From assembly GCA_002205965.3 (NCBI GenBank), contig NADL03000771.1, forward strand, positions 434,001-498,000: a stretch of DNA of 64,000 nt. The letters run 5' to 3'. Origin of the DNA: Kappaphycus alvarezii (Eukaryota > Rhodophyta > Florideophyceae > Gigartinales > Solieriaceae). Position 1 is the first letter of the stretch, and each line of letters opens with the position of its first letter. Under the pieces are notes generated by a model, which saw nothing but the letters and a program-made list of their open reading frames with translations, was not told where the DNA came from and ran no database searches. The position numbers and the translations under genes are program-made. Below, piece after piece: positions 10,761-22,259 of this stretch.

Positions 10761-12470
10761 ACATCCATACTTTATCATTTTATTGGCCTTGTAGGTTTTT
10801 ATCTAGCGTTCAATCTTTCGTCAGTTCTTCTAGTTCAGAACATCCAAAACAAGGTACGGATATATTACTGAATTCTGAGTTTGTTCTTGTTATAAATTCC
10901 GGAAGTAGTTCTCCGTTTCTGTGGTCAGGTGATGGTACATTCTGGGGTTGTCTTGAGATGGCATCGGCAACAATTTTTCATTTCCCGGAGATGGGTATAA
11001 TTTTTTAATCAAAGTTCGCTAATCCTTCTAGCCATCTCACCTGTCCCTGCGACAGATTGTCCTAGGTCTCAAGGTATCTTAATTGGTAGTGGTCATAATG
11101 AACTATAAAAAGGTTTCCGTGTAGGTATGCTCTCCAATATTTCAAATACTCCGCAATGGCCAAGAGCTCTCTTTAATGAGCGGCATAATTCTTCTAAGCA
11201 TCTTTTAAAGTTATAGACGCGAAGTCAACAGGTCTTCCGGAATTTGAATCTCCCTTTTCAAACACAGCTCCAATGGAGTCCTGAGAGGCTTCAGCAATGA
11301 CACATATTGGAAGTTCAGAGTCAAATCTTCTAAGGACTCCGGCACTTCTTGGAAATTTCTTGAGGGTCTAGAATAATTCATCCTGAGTATGCGTCCACAG
11401 AAATGGAGCATTTTCGTTAGCCCAGTAAAGGGTTTAGCAACCAATGGGAAGCCTCAAATGAATCTTCTTTTATAGTAGTTTACCAGTTCTAAGAATGACT
11501 GAAGCTGTTGTTTGTTCTTTGGTGAGGTCCATTCCATGATTGCCTTCGTCTTGTTGGGATACACTGCAATTCTTTCTGGGCAGATTATTTTTCCAAGGTA
11601 CTCGAATTCTTTAAAACAGAAGAAAATTTTTGAAAATTTCACAAACAGATTCTCCTGCCTGAGAATCTCTAGTACTGCAGCAATGTGTTCCAAATGTTCT
11701 TCCCATGTTTTACTGAAGATAAATATGTCATCTAAATAAAAGATAACGAGTAAGTACGGGACGCCTTTGAATATGTTGTTCATGAGATTCATAAAGGTTG
11801 CTTTTGCTTTGGTCAACCTAAAAGGTAGTGCGAGAAATTCAAAATGTCCGTATCTGGTTCGAAACGCTGTGAGCGAGATTGACTATTCTTTTGGTCTGAA
11901 CTGATGATAACCAATCCTCAATTCTACTTTAGAGTAGTACCTGGATCTTTTGAGATGATCAAATATATTACCGATGCCCGGCAGTGTGTATTTTTCTTTA
12001 CAATAAGCCGATTAAGTACTCTATAAAGCTACTATATCTTCAAAACGCCATCATTTTTTACAAATAGCAATGTCACTCCCCAGGGGCTTTTGCTTTGTCT
12101 TATGAAGTCATTCTACAGTAGATCATCTATTTACTTACCATAAGTCATTCTCTACTAGATCATCTATTTATTTACGAAGCTCCATTAGTTCTTTTTTGGA
12201 AAGTCTGTAGAGCCCCTTTTTCTGTATCTTATCAACTCTCTCCAATTCGATCTTGAAATAATACTCTCCGAAGCGATAGCTATAATAATACTCTCCGAAG
12301 CGAGAGTATTGTTTCAAGATCGAATTGAAGAGAGCTGATGAGATACAGAAAAGGGGCTCTACAGACTTTCCGATTCTTTCCGTTTCTGGGAAAACATCTC
12401 TATACACTTTCAGTATACTTTGAATATTCCTAGGTAAATATATACGGAACATTCGTCAAAGAGTCTAAAG
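10761..12470 (-). pseudogene. Ty3/gypsy pol remnant: reverse transcriptase and RNase H
   Basis: Read on the minus strand this is a gypsy polymerase. The frame 11816-11454 contains the catalytic 'YLDDIFIFSKTWEEHLEHI' (YLDD codons about 11740-11720) and then 'CFKEFEYLGKII' and 'LQSFLELVNYYKRRFI', the standard gypsy order. The frame 11444-11211 continues into the connection and RNase H. Between about 11210 and 10860 other frames give 'YLHGNLFIVHYDHYQLRYL' and 'KIVADAIS', the gypsy RNase H and ADALSR-like end. Many stops and shifts break it. About 12230-12360 carries a local inverted duplication of an ORF piece ('FGEYY' occurs twice), another sign of rearrangement. No integrase is seen; the element is cut near 10760. 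Confidence 0.85.
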
Positions 12471-13965
12471 GTTGTACATAAACAGCGTAAGGGCTACACT
12501 TTTCCTCCAAATCTGTAACAACTGAGTTTTCAGAAACGAAAGGGTTCTTTGTGATTTCATTGGCAGTGACAGAGTAAATTTCGTCCCTTTACTTTAAAGA
12601 AACTTCATTACTTTCAGTGTCGACAATTTCTCCATGGGCACCACATAATTCCTTTCCGTAGATGCATCATATCCATTGAGGTCGCTCGCAGTGAAGTGCA
12701 GTGGTTATGTGTAGTTCTTATTTTTGGAAGATCACGAGGTGGTATTTTTCCCTCAACTCTTGATCAACACTGTTCGCCATTTTGGAAAGCTCCTTTGATC
12801 CTTTCGTATTAATCCTATGGTAATTGCGGAATAATGCACTGAGGAAATTCATCTCACCACATGAGTCGATGAGAATTTTTGCTAGTCCAGTTCATTGCAA
12901 ATGACTCCTTTAAGGATAAGACTTCCTCTATGATTTCGTTGGAAAGTCGGGATTGGTGTTATTCTAAACGCTTCCTGAAATCTTATTGTTCCAAAAATAA
13001 GATTTATGCGATACAGAACTGATTAAGAACCTTCAATCAGTTCTTTCGACCTTTTGGGCAGTTTTTGTTATGTTTCCTTTCTTTCTGCATCTTAAGCAGA
13101 GTCCTTCACGCATGCATCTCTCCCGTTCTTTTTGATCTAGTTTCTGTAAGGTATTATTTGCGGTCTCTATGTCCTATTCATTCCACGTTTCCAATTTCCA
13201 TGGGTACGGGAACACTATTCACAGGAGCTGAATTGCTGCTTAAGGACATTGTACTCGATTTTACATTGACTAACGGTCCTGAACGCCTATTGGAAGCTTC
13301 AATTCTTTCCTCTTCTTCCATTAAATCGTAAATCTTAGAACATGTTCTCGTGCATAAGGCTTTCAAAACGTATGGTTTCAGGCTGCGTGAAAAGCAATCA
13401 ATCTGACCTTTGACTCCTACGTATTGAATATCCGATATTATTTTGTTAAAATATTCATTAAATAAAGAAACTTCTTTAACTTGTTTCCAGCGAGCCAGCT
13501 TGTCTCGTGCGATTTTCCTTGTTGTTGTCTCAAAGCGATTGAGAAGTGTAGCCTTCAATTCCTTCTATATTTGTATTTACTATCCCTAGATACTCTTAGA
13601 GTGGACCATCCACCACTCATGGGATTCTCCAAAAAGGCAGCTTAGTGAATTGCTCATGGGAGCCTTCCCATCTCCCTCGCCAAGGTAATTTTTCATCTGC
13701 ACAAACCAGCTGCTAATGGACCCTTTTCCGCTGAATGATCCCGGTTTATTCTTCTTCGGGGCGTTCCTGCTTTCATTTTGACCATTAGAGCTACCAGTAC
13801 TGATCCTAACGTGGGACAGTTTATTCTAGAAGTCTCCTACCTTCTGAGCAGCTTTATTGAGCTAATTCTGTTGGGCGGAGATAATACTACAAGCCTCTGA
13901 CAGCTGACGTCGAAAGCCGCTTGCAGCTTGTATCAGAGACTCTACCATAATTCCCGAAGGTTCCA
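12471..13965 (-). pseudogene. Ty3/gypsy gag and protease remnant
   Basis: The frame 13558-13178 (126 codons) is a retrotransposon gag: 'ARDKLARWKQVKEVSLFNEY', then a capsid-like helical segment and 'MEIGNVE'. Upstream on the minus strand, about 13965-13570, broken frames read 'PGSFSGKGSISSWFVQMKNYL' and 'CLFGESHEWWMVHSK', the usual gag N-terminal half. Downstream near 13120-13060 is a decayed zinc knuckle, 'CLRCRKKGN', with the His and last Cys lost. Near 12890 the frame reads 'ILIDSCGEMNFLSALF', a retropepsin active-site block (usual form DSGAE) with a changed Gly/Ala. The gag ATG is probably near 13965. The order gag, protease, RT, RNase H supports one element running right to left. Confidence 0.75.
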
Positions 13966-14036
13966 TGGTCTTTTCCTATCTGCCGATAAGGTGAAACGTA
14001 TGATTCTGTTTAGATGAAAGTTTTTCAATTTGACCA

Positions 14037-14097
14037 GTAGGTGGTAAAGGGCCGCTGCTGCTGTTCTGTACACCAGCGGCTGCTATTTACCACCTAC
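14037..14097. repeat. 61-bp perfect-stem hairpin (GTAGGTGGTAAA ... TTTACCACCTAC)
   Basis: GTAGGTGGTAAA (14037-14048) pairs perfectly with TTTACCACCTAC (14086-14097). Inside it GCCGCTG (14051-14057) pairs with CAGCGGC (14074-14080). It lies just 5' of the gypsy gag on that element's coding strand, so it may be an LTR end, a leader structure or a tiny separate inverted-repeat element. Confidence 0.65.
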
Positions 14098-14221
14098 GGC
14101 AACGAATCTCGTCGACCATATGGTCTACCATTGCAACATCGATTCTAGCGCGTACCCCTGAGCTGGGCAGCGACGAACTTCAACTATCTTAGCTTCCACT
14201 CGTAACATTATGTTATCAGTA

Positions 14222-14296
14222 AAACGGGTGTTCGCTGCAGGATCCGACTATATTGCAGCTAAGAGCTAAACGGGTGGTCCATATTGGTCACGTGCA
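14222..14296 (-). mobile_element. Isolated LINE 3' tail copy
   Basis: On the minus strand this reads GCACGTGACCAATATGGACC, then TTAGCTCTTAG and AGTCGGATCCTGCAG (box at 14249-14235). It matches the non-coding tail of the 58.1-58.7 kb LINE copy without any coding part. A tail-only copy is what extreme 5' truncation gives. It continues past the box with a segment also seen at 43.7 kb. Confidence 0.65.
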
Positions 14297-14370
14297 GCGA
14301 CACCAATAGGCAGGCTTGTACGCCCTTTATAAAGCATGAAGTAAAGATGATTACAAAGTAAGAACTGGTC

Positions 14371-14445
14371 TGCACTGTGGCCGAGTTATCGAGACTAGTG
14401 AAACACCAGAGAGAGGTCTCGAGTTCAAATTCCAGTCGATATCTT
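14371..14445 (+). repeat. tRNA-like sequence with A and B boxes (SINE head or tRNA pseudogene)
   Basis: TGGCCGAGTTATCG (14378-14391) matches an RNA polymerase III A box. GAGTTCAAATTCC (14421-14433) matches a B box, at a spacing expected for a tRNA with a longish variable arm. The acceptor and T stems do not pair, so it is not a functional tRNA. A tRNA-derived SINE head or a decayed Leu/Ser-type tRNA is the likely origin. Confidence 0.4.
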
Positions 14446-14689
14446 GTGTAAGTTGATTTTCTTTAACGTAAGGGTTTGACGTCAGTCACGTCGGGTGTGA
14501 TATAGTAGCCCTCCTTCCGATTCTTTCCAGAACGGTTGTTTTCCTGTCTAAAACATGGCGGCGATACGGCCGTACAAGCCCTAATGCAAAGAACTGGGAA
14601 AAGCTAGTTCGTAAGGTAGCCACAGCGGGAGGTTGAGCACAGCACAAACGAAGTCGGTTGAGAAAGCAACTTTTGAAGTTTATATCTCT

Positions 14690-15290
14690 TTATCTTTAAT
14701 AAATTAATTCAAATTTACACTGCTGAACCTTTCGAGAGTTCTTTCGATGATGTTCACCAAGATGGTGGCGCTCAAGGTCTGCCTGGCTTAGAACTTCTAT
14801 CTTGCAAAAAGTGCATACGTGCTTGTCTTTGGCGCTTACGGGAGCGAAGGTGCCCATTTCTGCATTAGAACTGTGCAGGTGGCTTGGTAGTGACAGTAGC
14901 GGAAGAGAGACGATCGAGGGTCTTTTTCAGCAAGGCCTTCTGTCTTCTAGGAATGTGGTGTTTGGAGGTTCTCTGGATGACGATAGAAGCCGCATCAGAA
15001 GAATCGGTGGGTCTTTTAGACTTTTCGGGCTTGGGGCGAGAGACTACGGGCCTTATTGGTATCGGCGTTAGAGCGGGTAGCGATAAGGCTATAGGAAGGC
15101 AGAAATTGGAGGTTATTGGTTTCTTGGTTCCTCCACCTCGAATAAGGAGGGGTTCTCTGCTCAACTCTAAACTCTAGTTTAGTCGGCTCTTGAAAATTTT
15201 CGGCGAGGAACAGTTGTAAGTATTCTGCGTTGTACTGGTCCGGCGACAAGGAGCGGTCCCTGTATTTCTTCTGTTCGGCACAGAGCGTTA
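14690..15290 (-). pseudogene. Broken ORF with a C2H2 zinc finger
   Basis: Three minus-strand frames appear to be parts of one protein. 15249-15016 gives 'YNAEYLQLFLAENFQEP'. 15164-14865 gives a basic, Pro/Ser-rich linker ending 'RRQKALLKKTLDRL'. A third frame, about 14865-14740, gives 'KHVCTFCKIEVLSQADLERH' followed by more His residues, a clear C-x2-C-x12-H-x4-5-H zinc finger. Two frameshifts separate them; the second coincides with a TAA at 14867-14865. I cannot tell whether it was a host gene or part of a transposon. It is richer in GC than the flanking DNA and ends near 14700 in AT-rich sequence. Confidence 0.45.
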
Positions 15291-15299
15291 TTAGAAAAG

Positions 15300-16230
15300 A
15301 GTCAGAGTAAAAAACAAAATGCTAGTACCTGCTTGCAATCGAACAGAAAGTCAAATCTAATAGAGATTTTAACTTATTATCAGAATGGAAGAACTCGCAT
15401 TACTGACAAAAATAATACGCAATGCTACCATATGTGGGGGTTTGAACATTAAAATGTTAATCAATGGTTGAACTATTAGTTGAAGCTTCCGTTAAACAGA
15501 CCGAAGCATAAGACCAGAATTTACATAGAAAATGTACTCAACACCAGCAGAGATAAATTATAAGTAAGCTGTACTGAATTCAAAAATTATTCTAGAAAAG
15601 GGACCCTAAGGATATCAAAATACAAGGTCCTGAAGTCATATTTCGCAGCAATCAGTGATAAATACAGTATTAGACATCATGGCAAAGTTACATTGGTACA
15701 ACTGGCAAGAACACATAAAGTAATTGCTGATTGATGGGGCCGACCATGTTTAGAGAACCATGTGAGGTAGCCACGATGGCTTTATGTCGTTGGCGTGGCA
15801 CAGAGTGGTATGATCTTTTGTTTTTATACTTGTGTCTGAGTACAGTGCACACGTTGCACGGATGTCTATTTACGGTGTACATCCTCGGTAACGGTTACTC
15901 GAGAGATAACATCAGGGTACTCGAGGTAAATTATGGACATAATCGTTACACCACACCAGAAACCGGCCAAATTCGCAGACCTTGTCAAAACTGCGGCCTC
16001 AAATAGGGATGAACATCTCAGATCCCAGCTAAAATCCAAGTTCGTGAGCATATGTACCATGAACCTTCAGCACCTGAACACCCCGATTACACAGCTAGTC
16101 TCTTAGCTGCGTTCATCCCAAAGGCTTCTGCACCTCCTGCCCACCGCCGCCTTCTCCGCTATCGTCATGGTCAACGAAAAAGCAGAGGAAACTATAACCA
16201 CCACTGACCACTTACGCAGTTTTGACTCCC
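15300..16230. other. No recognised gene
   Basis: AT-rich sequence with only short frames. The frames at 15688-15882 (minus) and 15731-16006 (plus) overlap each other and show no family pattern. Confidence 0.3.
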
Positions 16231-16233
16231 AAC

Positions 16234-18270
16234 AATGACCGATTCCAACGGAACGCCCATAGTCCCTCGGATCAAACGAGATCTTTCATCGCTTCCTTTA
16301 AAATTAATTGACAAACTCGTCCTCAATTCACAGTAAGACCCCGGAATGAATTTGAAAAAACTCATGGCCGAAATGTAAACGCCTGGAACTTCGCCCAGCA
16401 TGCCAGCCTCTTTCTTCCACACTACAAAAGATTCGGAACAATGCTTCGAACCCTCGGCAAGCTCGCAGACACAGCCAAAAAAAATGAATGAATTGCCCTG
16501 AAGGTAATGGAAAGAAACGACACTGGACGCTTTCGAGCCGACGCTGTCATTCACAAAACACCACACACACACCAACGTAAAGCAATCAAACTGGGTTCTT
16601 TCAATGTCGACCAACTGGTTTGTTTCCATCGAAAAAGAAAGGGCTGGCTCTAATGGACCGTCGCCTCTATTGCGAAAGTTCAAATAACAGTATCTTACGA
16701 AGGAAAATTGTTCCCTGAACACGAGGCCAGAGTCCATTTATTCTCCAGGGACATTTCATTTCCTCCAGAAATACGAGACAACGACGATATGTCAGATGCA
16801 GGAGCACTCAGTAAACAATCAACATCGGAAACGATCGATTCATCCACGCCACATTAAGGATACTATTTGAACACTGCGAATTTCATTAGCAACGGTACTA
16901 TCAACTCATGCCTAAAATTAATAGTAAAGGATGACGACTCCGCAGTTCTCCAACCCTCTTCATCACCATGCAGTATCATTGATGCATCTGAAATCCAGTT
17001 CATACAGTACTCTGTCAGAACTGACAGGAAACACCCTCTCCGTCTCCATTCATTACCAAAAAAAGATCAGATCCACTTCCAAGCAACCGGCACACTAGCA
17101 GAAGGCATTTCAAGAAGCAAAGTCAGAAGAGATCAAGATCCTCACCAGAAGCCCAGCCTCAGTCGTTTTACAGAAAGTCATGGACGACTCTTCTGAACTC
17201 CAGTTTGTTAAATGGAGACTCATAATCAAAATATCAAGGAACGTTTCCCACTCGATTATTTATCGCGCACGTATCGTCAATGCAGCCAATCTCTCTTCTT
17301 TCCGACACTCAGTCATAGTAAATGCTCTCATAGTCGGACTTATCTCACCCCGAATCCATTTTTTCCATTGTTCCTACTCGGGACGTCCTGCTCAACGCAC
17401 AAAAATAATTCAATCATCCTGTTTGCTCGATACGTCACCAAGGACTACCTCCAAATACCCCTAATGAAGATACTCGTCTCTTACCGCCCAACGTGGGAAT
17501 TTTTCACAATGCTCACAGAGAGGAAAGGCTACATCTTGAAATCTAACGTGCAAATGTCCAGAGAGGTGGAAGCCGGAAGGTAATCGAGCAAGAAAATCGT
17601 CCTATGGATGTAAGCAAGCTATCACAGCAGTTCCTGTGTCGTAACGCACAGAAACTTCTTACAGATTTCAAAGGATTCAACGTACAAATAGAATATTCTG
17701 ACATCACCATCTCTTAATCCCATACCTTTTCAAGATATCATTTTACAATAAACCAGAAAAATCAACCAAAAGCGAACTCCACAGAACCATAAAACCCCAT
17801 AAAATTCCCAATCCTCGTTTTGTAGACGTAAAAATCGATTGGATCGCAGCTAATAAAATCCCTTCATCCTCCTTCCAAGAAATAGTCGCGTTACAGTGGA
17901 ACAGCGACCAAAAAGCAGCCCATTTCATCGTTTTCAAAATTAAACACCAGAAGTTGGCAGAGATCTAAACTGAACACCTCTCCAAAATCCCATGCATTCC
18001 ATTGGACCAAGCTGCCATACAAAGACGTCTGTACACCGAAGCCTCATTTCATACTCTACCAATTAGGCACTCCCAAATCTGTTTCAGTGTACAGTAGCTC
18101 TAGTACATTACCATCGCACTACTTAGAAATTAGACATCCCGTCATACCGTCAGCGCGCCTAGCATCAAAATTAGTTCCTAGTCAACCATTTGCTTCCTAC
18201 ATAAATCACTTCAAATTCCCTACCCTCTGTAGCAGATTCATTCTAAACCCACTCCTGGACCAATTATAAC
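16234..18270 (+). pseudogene. Broken coding stretch of unknown origin
   Basis: From an ATG at 16234, plus-strand frames keep a protein-like composition through many stops and shifts. Examples are 'VPRIKRDLSSLPLKLIDKLV', 'STNWFVSIEKERAGS' near 16610, the open frames 16867-17196, 17180-17464 and 17212-17583, and 'NPRFVDVKIDWIAANKIPSS' near 17810-17870. A piece near 17170 reads 'VVLQKVMDDSSELQFVKW'. I recognise no domain. It sits among retroelements and precedes a DIRS/Ngaro element on the same strand, so it may be that element's gag-like ORF or an unrelated transposon. The 181-codon minus-strand frame 16737-16192 overlaps it and I treat that as a shadow. Confidence 0.3.
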
Positions 18271-18279
18271 AAGTCAATA

Positions 18280-19300
18280 CCGTATAGTTGCGGAGATATC
18301 TGGTACTGTATACTTTTGAAGACGCTTGGAAAATGGAGAGTAGTCTTCCAAATTAGTAAAGGCATTTGTTAGCCAAGCGTACACCATTAGAGGTTCTACG
18401 GCGGACATGCAGCTGGCGTCCAAGATATTTAATCCAGTCTTCGTACTGCTATGTGCTGTCTTCCATACCTCTGAACATGTCCATTTCTCTTTCTGAGTGA
18501 AATTATTCCAAATATGGGCGGTGGCATCTTCGACTAGGCACGAGCAGAGTGTCAGAAACGATATGTCGAGCGATTAGAGGCTTACTGCTGCCAGGGACCA
18601 GCCCATGTTGCTTCCATCCAAAAGGGCCGCAAGGTCTCGCTCGGCTTTTTTGATGCTGCTGATGAGTAGAAAGTACTCATTTTATTCCGTGGGACCCATG
18701 TCGCGTTGATCCAAAAGATTTATTTTAAGCCGAAAGTCGATGGCTTTTTCACCACATTGAATGCTCAGGATCGGTAGTCCGCGAAAGAGTGGGAGTATGT
18801 ATACGCAGCCAGTGTCAGGGGCGGATTTTCCGCTATGGCATAGCAAGTTGTAAGAACCATGGAAGGAAGTTTAAAAGATATGGGTATAAGATTACTAGTA
18901 GCTGAGACGACGATCAGGGCTACAGTGGAGGTTTAAAGTATGAGAGCGCAATGATTCAAGGACATTACAGAAAAATGTGTTGAAGTTATAAGGCAAATAG
19001 ATTTCCTCGTAGAGGAATGTCGTGATACTGTGATCTCAGAGCCCTATAGGACTGCTCGTGAAGCACGGACGGGCAATTTGAACCTTTAAGCAGCTAAGGA
19101 ATTGGCGGGGCGTTTTTTGGAGCGAACGAGAGGTGCTATAGGCTGCGGCTCGAGGGAATCTAGCAAGGATGGGCAATATCCAATTGAATAAGCGTCACGG
19201 TCGGGAAGAAAAGGGATGTGCTGTCGAGAGCGACGTCTCGGCGAGGTCAGAACCTGGCCTTGGAGATTGGGCATCGGATCTTGTTGTGCGATGCGTTAGG
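18280..19300. other. No recognised gene between unknown coding stretch and DIRS RT
   Basis: Only short frames are seen. The two minus-strand frames at 19086-19274 and 19195-19452 lie over the beginning of the plus-strand DIRS coding region. The stretch may include the decayed gag-like ORF of that element, but I cannot show it. Confidence 0.25.
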
Positions 19301-21062
19301 TAAAGCACAGGAGACATGCCCGTCGTATCGTTCAAGAGGGGGAAGGTGATGTTGGGGGGGGTACACAGTCGAAAGAGGACAAGGAATTCGCGGGAGGGGA
19401 GATAGAAGTCATATTGGAGGAGATTTTGGTAGAAAAAGTGGACGAAAGGCAAGTGACAAAGCTTTTGAGAGATGGGAATATGGTTTCGCCGTTATTCGAA
19501 GTGCTAAAAGGAGAAGGAGGGGAGAAGAAGGAAAAATTCGCCATGAATTTTAACGGGCAGATCAAACATTGGTAAATTTGGAGGGCGAAGATATATGCAG
19601 TTCAATCGTTTGAGATAGAGGTGGAATGAGGAGACACCTTTTTTCACGGTATTTTCACGGGAGGATATAGGCATTTCTTCTTACACCCGGACATGCGCTA
19701 TTTCTTCCTTGTCCGATATGATCGAAAGGTGTATCGTTTTATAGCAGTACTATTCGGGTGGGGAAGCTATAGTGTATGTTTCGTGAAACTGTTGGGAACC
19801 CACGTCCAGAATTTGAAGAAATTGCGTAGGTATGGGGTGGTACCGTACATCGACGACTTTTTTTGGATCCGTGGAGCGCGGGTAGGGCTTAGACAAGGAC
19901 GGACTGCGATTTACTGATAAATATTGGCAGGAAGAGACGGAATTGATTTAAAATCTGTCCTCAAGTACCTTACGCCGCACACCGCTGCAGAGGATGTGGA
20001 GTATGGGGGAACTTTGGGTTACGAAAAGGACGCTGGATACCCGGGTTTATGGGAGACCCAAGGTTTTTGGAAGGCAGAATATCGCGCAATAATAGGGAGT
20101 TAAAGGAAATAAATCTTTTGCTATATCTATGATTCTCCGATTACGTATTAGACCCCACCATCCAACAGATTATGCTCACTGACCCAAATAAGCGTTGTAC
20201 GTATTTTAAAAGCGATGTTTTCTGCATCTAAAGATATGATGGTGGAGCTATGAAATTTGGTAGGCTCTCAGGGGCCTGAGTATTCAGTTAGAAGCGCGGT
20301 AGGTACCCTCAGCAGTGAGTAGGTATGGCGAGTCGTTGTCCAGGACATAGGATCCAGGGTATTTTAATGCAAAGGAAGCTATCTTGTACTCGATTTGAGA
20401 TCAGTACAGGTTGGCCACAGTTTCCTTTGCGGAGAGATTATTTGGGGAGCACTTGGCAGCAACATGGAAATATCTTCTGAGGTAGATAGAAGAAGATTGG
20501 GGACGAAATATTCTTCTATCTGCCTCATATAAACGCATTTCTCTTCAACCCACCGGCAGATATAATTGGGTTGAACGTGAAAAAAAATCGAAATCGAGGC
20601 GGATGGAGAAAATTACGTGCTGATCGTCCCCGAATTGAAGAAGAAGCCTTGGAACTCGCTCTTGCGCGCATTGGCATCGAGGAAAGAAGTTCTAAACTCT
20701 TCCATATCAGAGTTCTTGGGTGGGTATCTTCTTCAAGACGTGAAATTAGGAATGTTAATATCAGTGATCGGCTGAAAGAATATTGAAAGAAGCGGTACAC
20801 ATGATCATGACGAAAAAAAAGTTCTTCTGGGGATTTATGTTACTCCGACACAGGTTCTGTTGCAGGTAGTATTTTGGCTGCGTATAGAGTTTCGTCACAA
20901 ATATGGAAGAACAGAGTCACTAAATTGGGGAAACGGCTTGCGTTCGCCGAAGAAGAAGTAAGGGATCTGGTTCCTGCAAGTGAAGAAGATTCACTAGCCT
21001 TCATTGGGTATCCCAGCAAAGAGAGACGGGTAGGCCCAAAATCCGTCCAGCAGTGTCTTTAG
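19300..21062 (+). pseudogene. DIRS/Ngaro-type element: RT, RNase H and tyrosine recombinase N-terminus
   Basis: The frame 19693-19917 reads 'KVYRFIAVLFGWGSYSVCFV' and then 'RRYGVVPYIDDFFWI'. This is the reverse transcriptase of tyrosine-recombinase retroelements, with the catalytic DD intact (YIDD codons 19846-19857). Just upstream, other frames give 'EKFAMNFNGQIKHW' and 'TGGYRHFFLHPDMRYFFLVR', the preceding RT blocks. Around 20330-20590 come RNase H-like pieces and 'ILLSASYKRISLQPTGRYNW', like the family's 'I-A-x-Y-I-x-S-x-x-N-x-A-D' end. The frame 20874-21062 has 'LVPASEEDSLAFIGYPSKER' and 'VGPKSVQQ', matching the N-terminal core-binding domain of the element's tyrosine recombinase. The catalytic R-H-R-Y part should lie beyond 21062 but I could not trace it. 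Frameshifts throughout mean it is inactive. Confidence 0.7.
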
Positions 21063-22250
21063 AAAGTTAAAAGATAAACTATATCCGGCTTCTAACCCGC
21101 TAGCCAACTAACGATTGGCACTTCTGGCCCGAGGAAGTATCGGGACTTCTTGATGTTTCTGTCTGCAACTTTCTTGATGCAAGATGGCTTTGATTCGATT
21201 CAACCCGGACCTCAAACATCACAGCAGGTTAACGTTACCGATTTTTTTTGTCCGTAAGACAATCCTATCATTTTTCTTTTGATGATGCAGTACTTCTACT
21301 TAGCAATTTGACAACCGCAACAAATATGGATTCAACGTCTATTTCAATGAAGTATGTTTGAGCTCTAGTGGAAGAAAAAGTCACGTCTCTTCTCACCTCC
21401 AATTTTAATTTTCAATCTTTGGATCTTGGTAGACGCCAGAATAGTCAAAGGGATAGATATTGTGAGAAAAAGTCTATTTACTCCAAAATTGGGAATCAGG
21501 ACAACAGGAATAGTCGCAAAACCCGACAAAGAAAGTAAAGGTCAAGTCAGTTGGACATGAATGTGATTCTCTTGTGATTTATCGACCCTCTGTCGTTTTA
21601 ATGACGCCTACAAGGCAAGAATTGTCCACATGAAGATCACAAAGGCCCGTGAGGGTACTGTTGTTTCTAATTCTTCTGGGAAAGATTACATTTTCGGACG
21701 CTCATTTGTTTCGGAAAGATTTTGGTAAGCAGAAAAGAAATTAGGTTACGTTGAACCGCACGAATCCCCTTCTGACATTCTCGAGATTCAATATGATCCG
21801 AACCCTATTTTGGCCGTGTCTTTCCACGCAGCATTGGAGGAGCCAGCGCAGCATCTGCTCTTTAAAATGCTCTGAAGATTAATTTCAAGCTCTTCGAATC
21901 TTATTGCGATCTATTTACTCACGCATACAGCCAAAACTGCAGTGATTTTGAAGTAACTGTGGGGATCTGGGACTTCCTGTTCACCGACTGTCAATACACC
22001 CTTTAAAATCACTACTGGTGACACTTTACCCCTTTTGGGCAGTAACGTATTACAAATTCTACCAAATGATACCTGGGGACTGTATGGCCGTACTCTACGG
22101 CATTCAAATACTCTCATCCAAACGCTTTATTTTCCAAGCTTATAACTAGTCTACTTTGCCTTGAGACAACGACACCGTCCGAACTTTTTTGTTTCATGTA
22201 CCTTCCAATACTTCTTCCTTCAAGAATTTCTTCAACTGTCAAAGCTAATC
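21063..22250 (+). pseudogene. Decayed retroelement sequence joining the DIRS and integrase modules
   Basis: No frame exceeds 70 codons. Fragments such as 'LEIQYDPNPILAVSFHAALE' near 21780-21830 keep a protein-like look on the plus strand. This could be the 3' half of the tyrosine recombinase followed by the gag and protease part of the LTR element whose integrase starts near 22260. I cannot place the boundary. Confidence 0.25.
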
Positions 22251-22259
22251 CACTGAAAC

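Noticed and set aside
16192-16737. 181-codon minus-strand ORF with hydrophobic Phe/Cys-rich protein
   Set aside because: The plus strand over the same DNA reads more like protein and continues for 2 kb; the minus frame has no motif.
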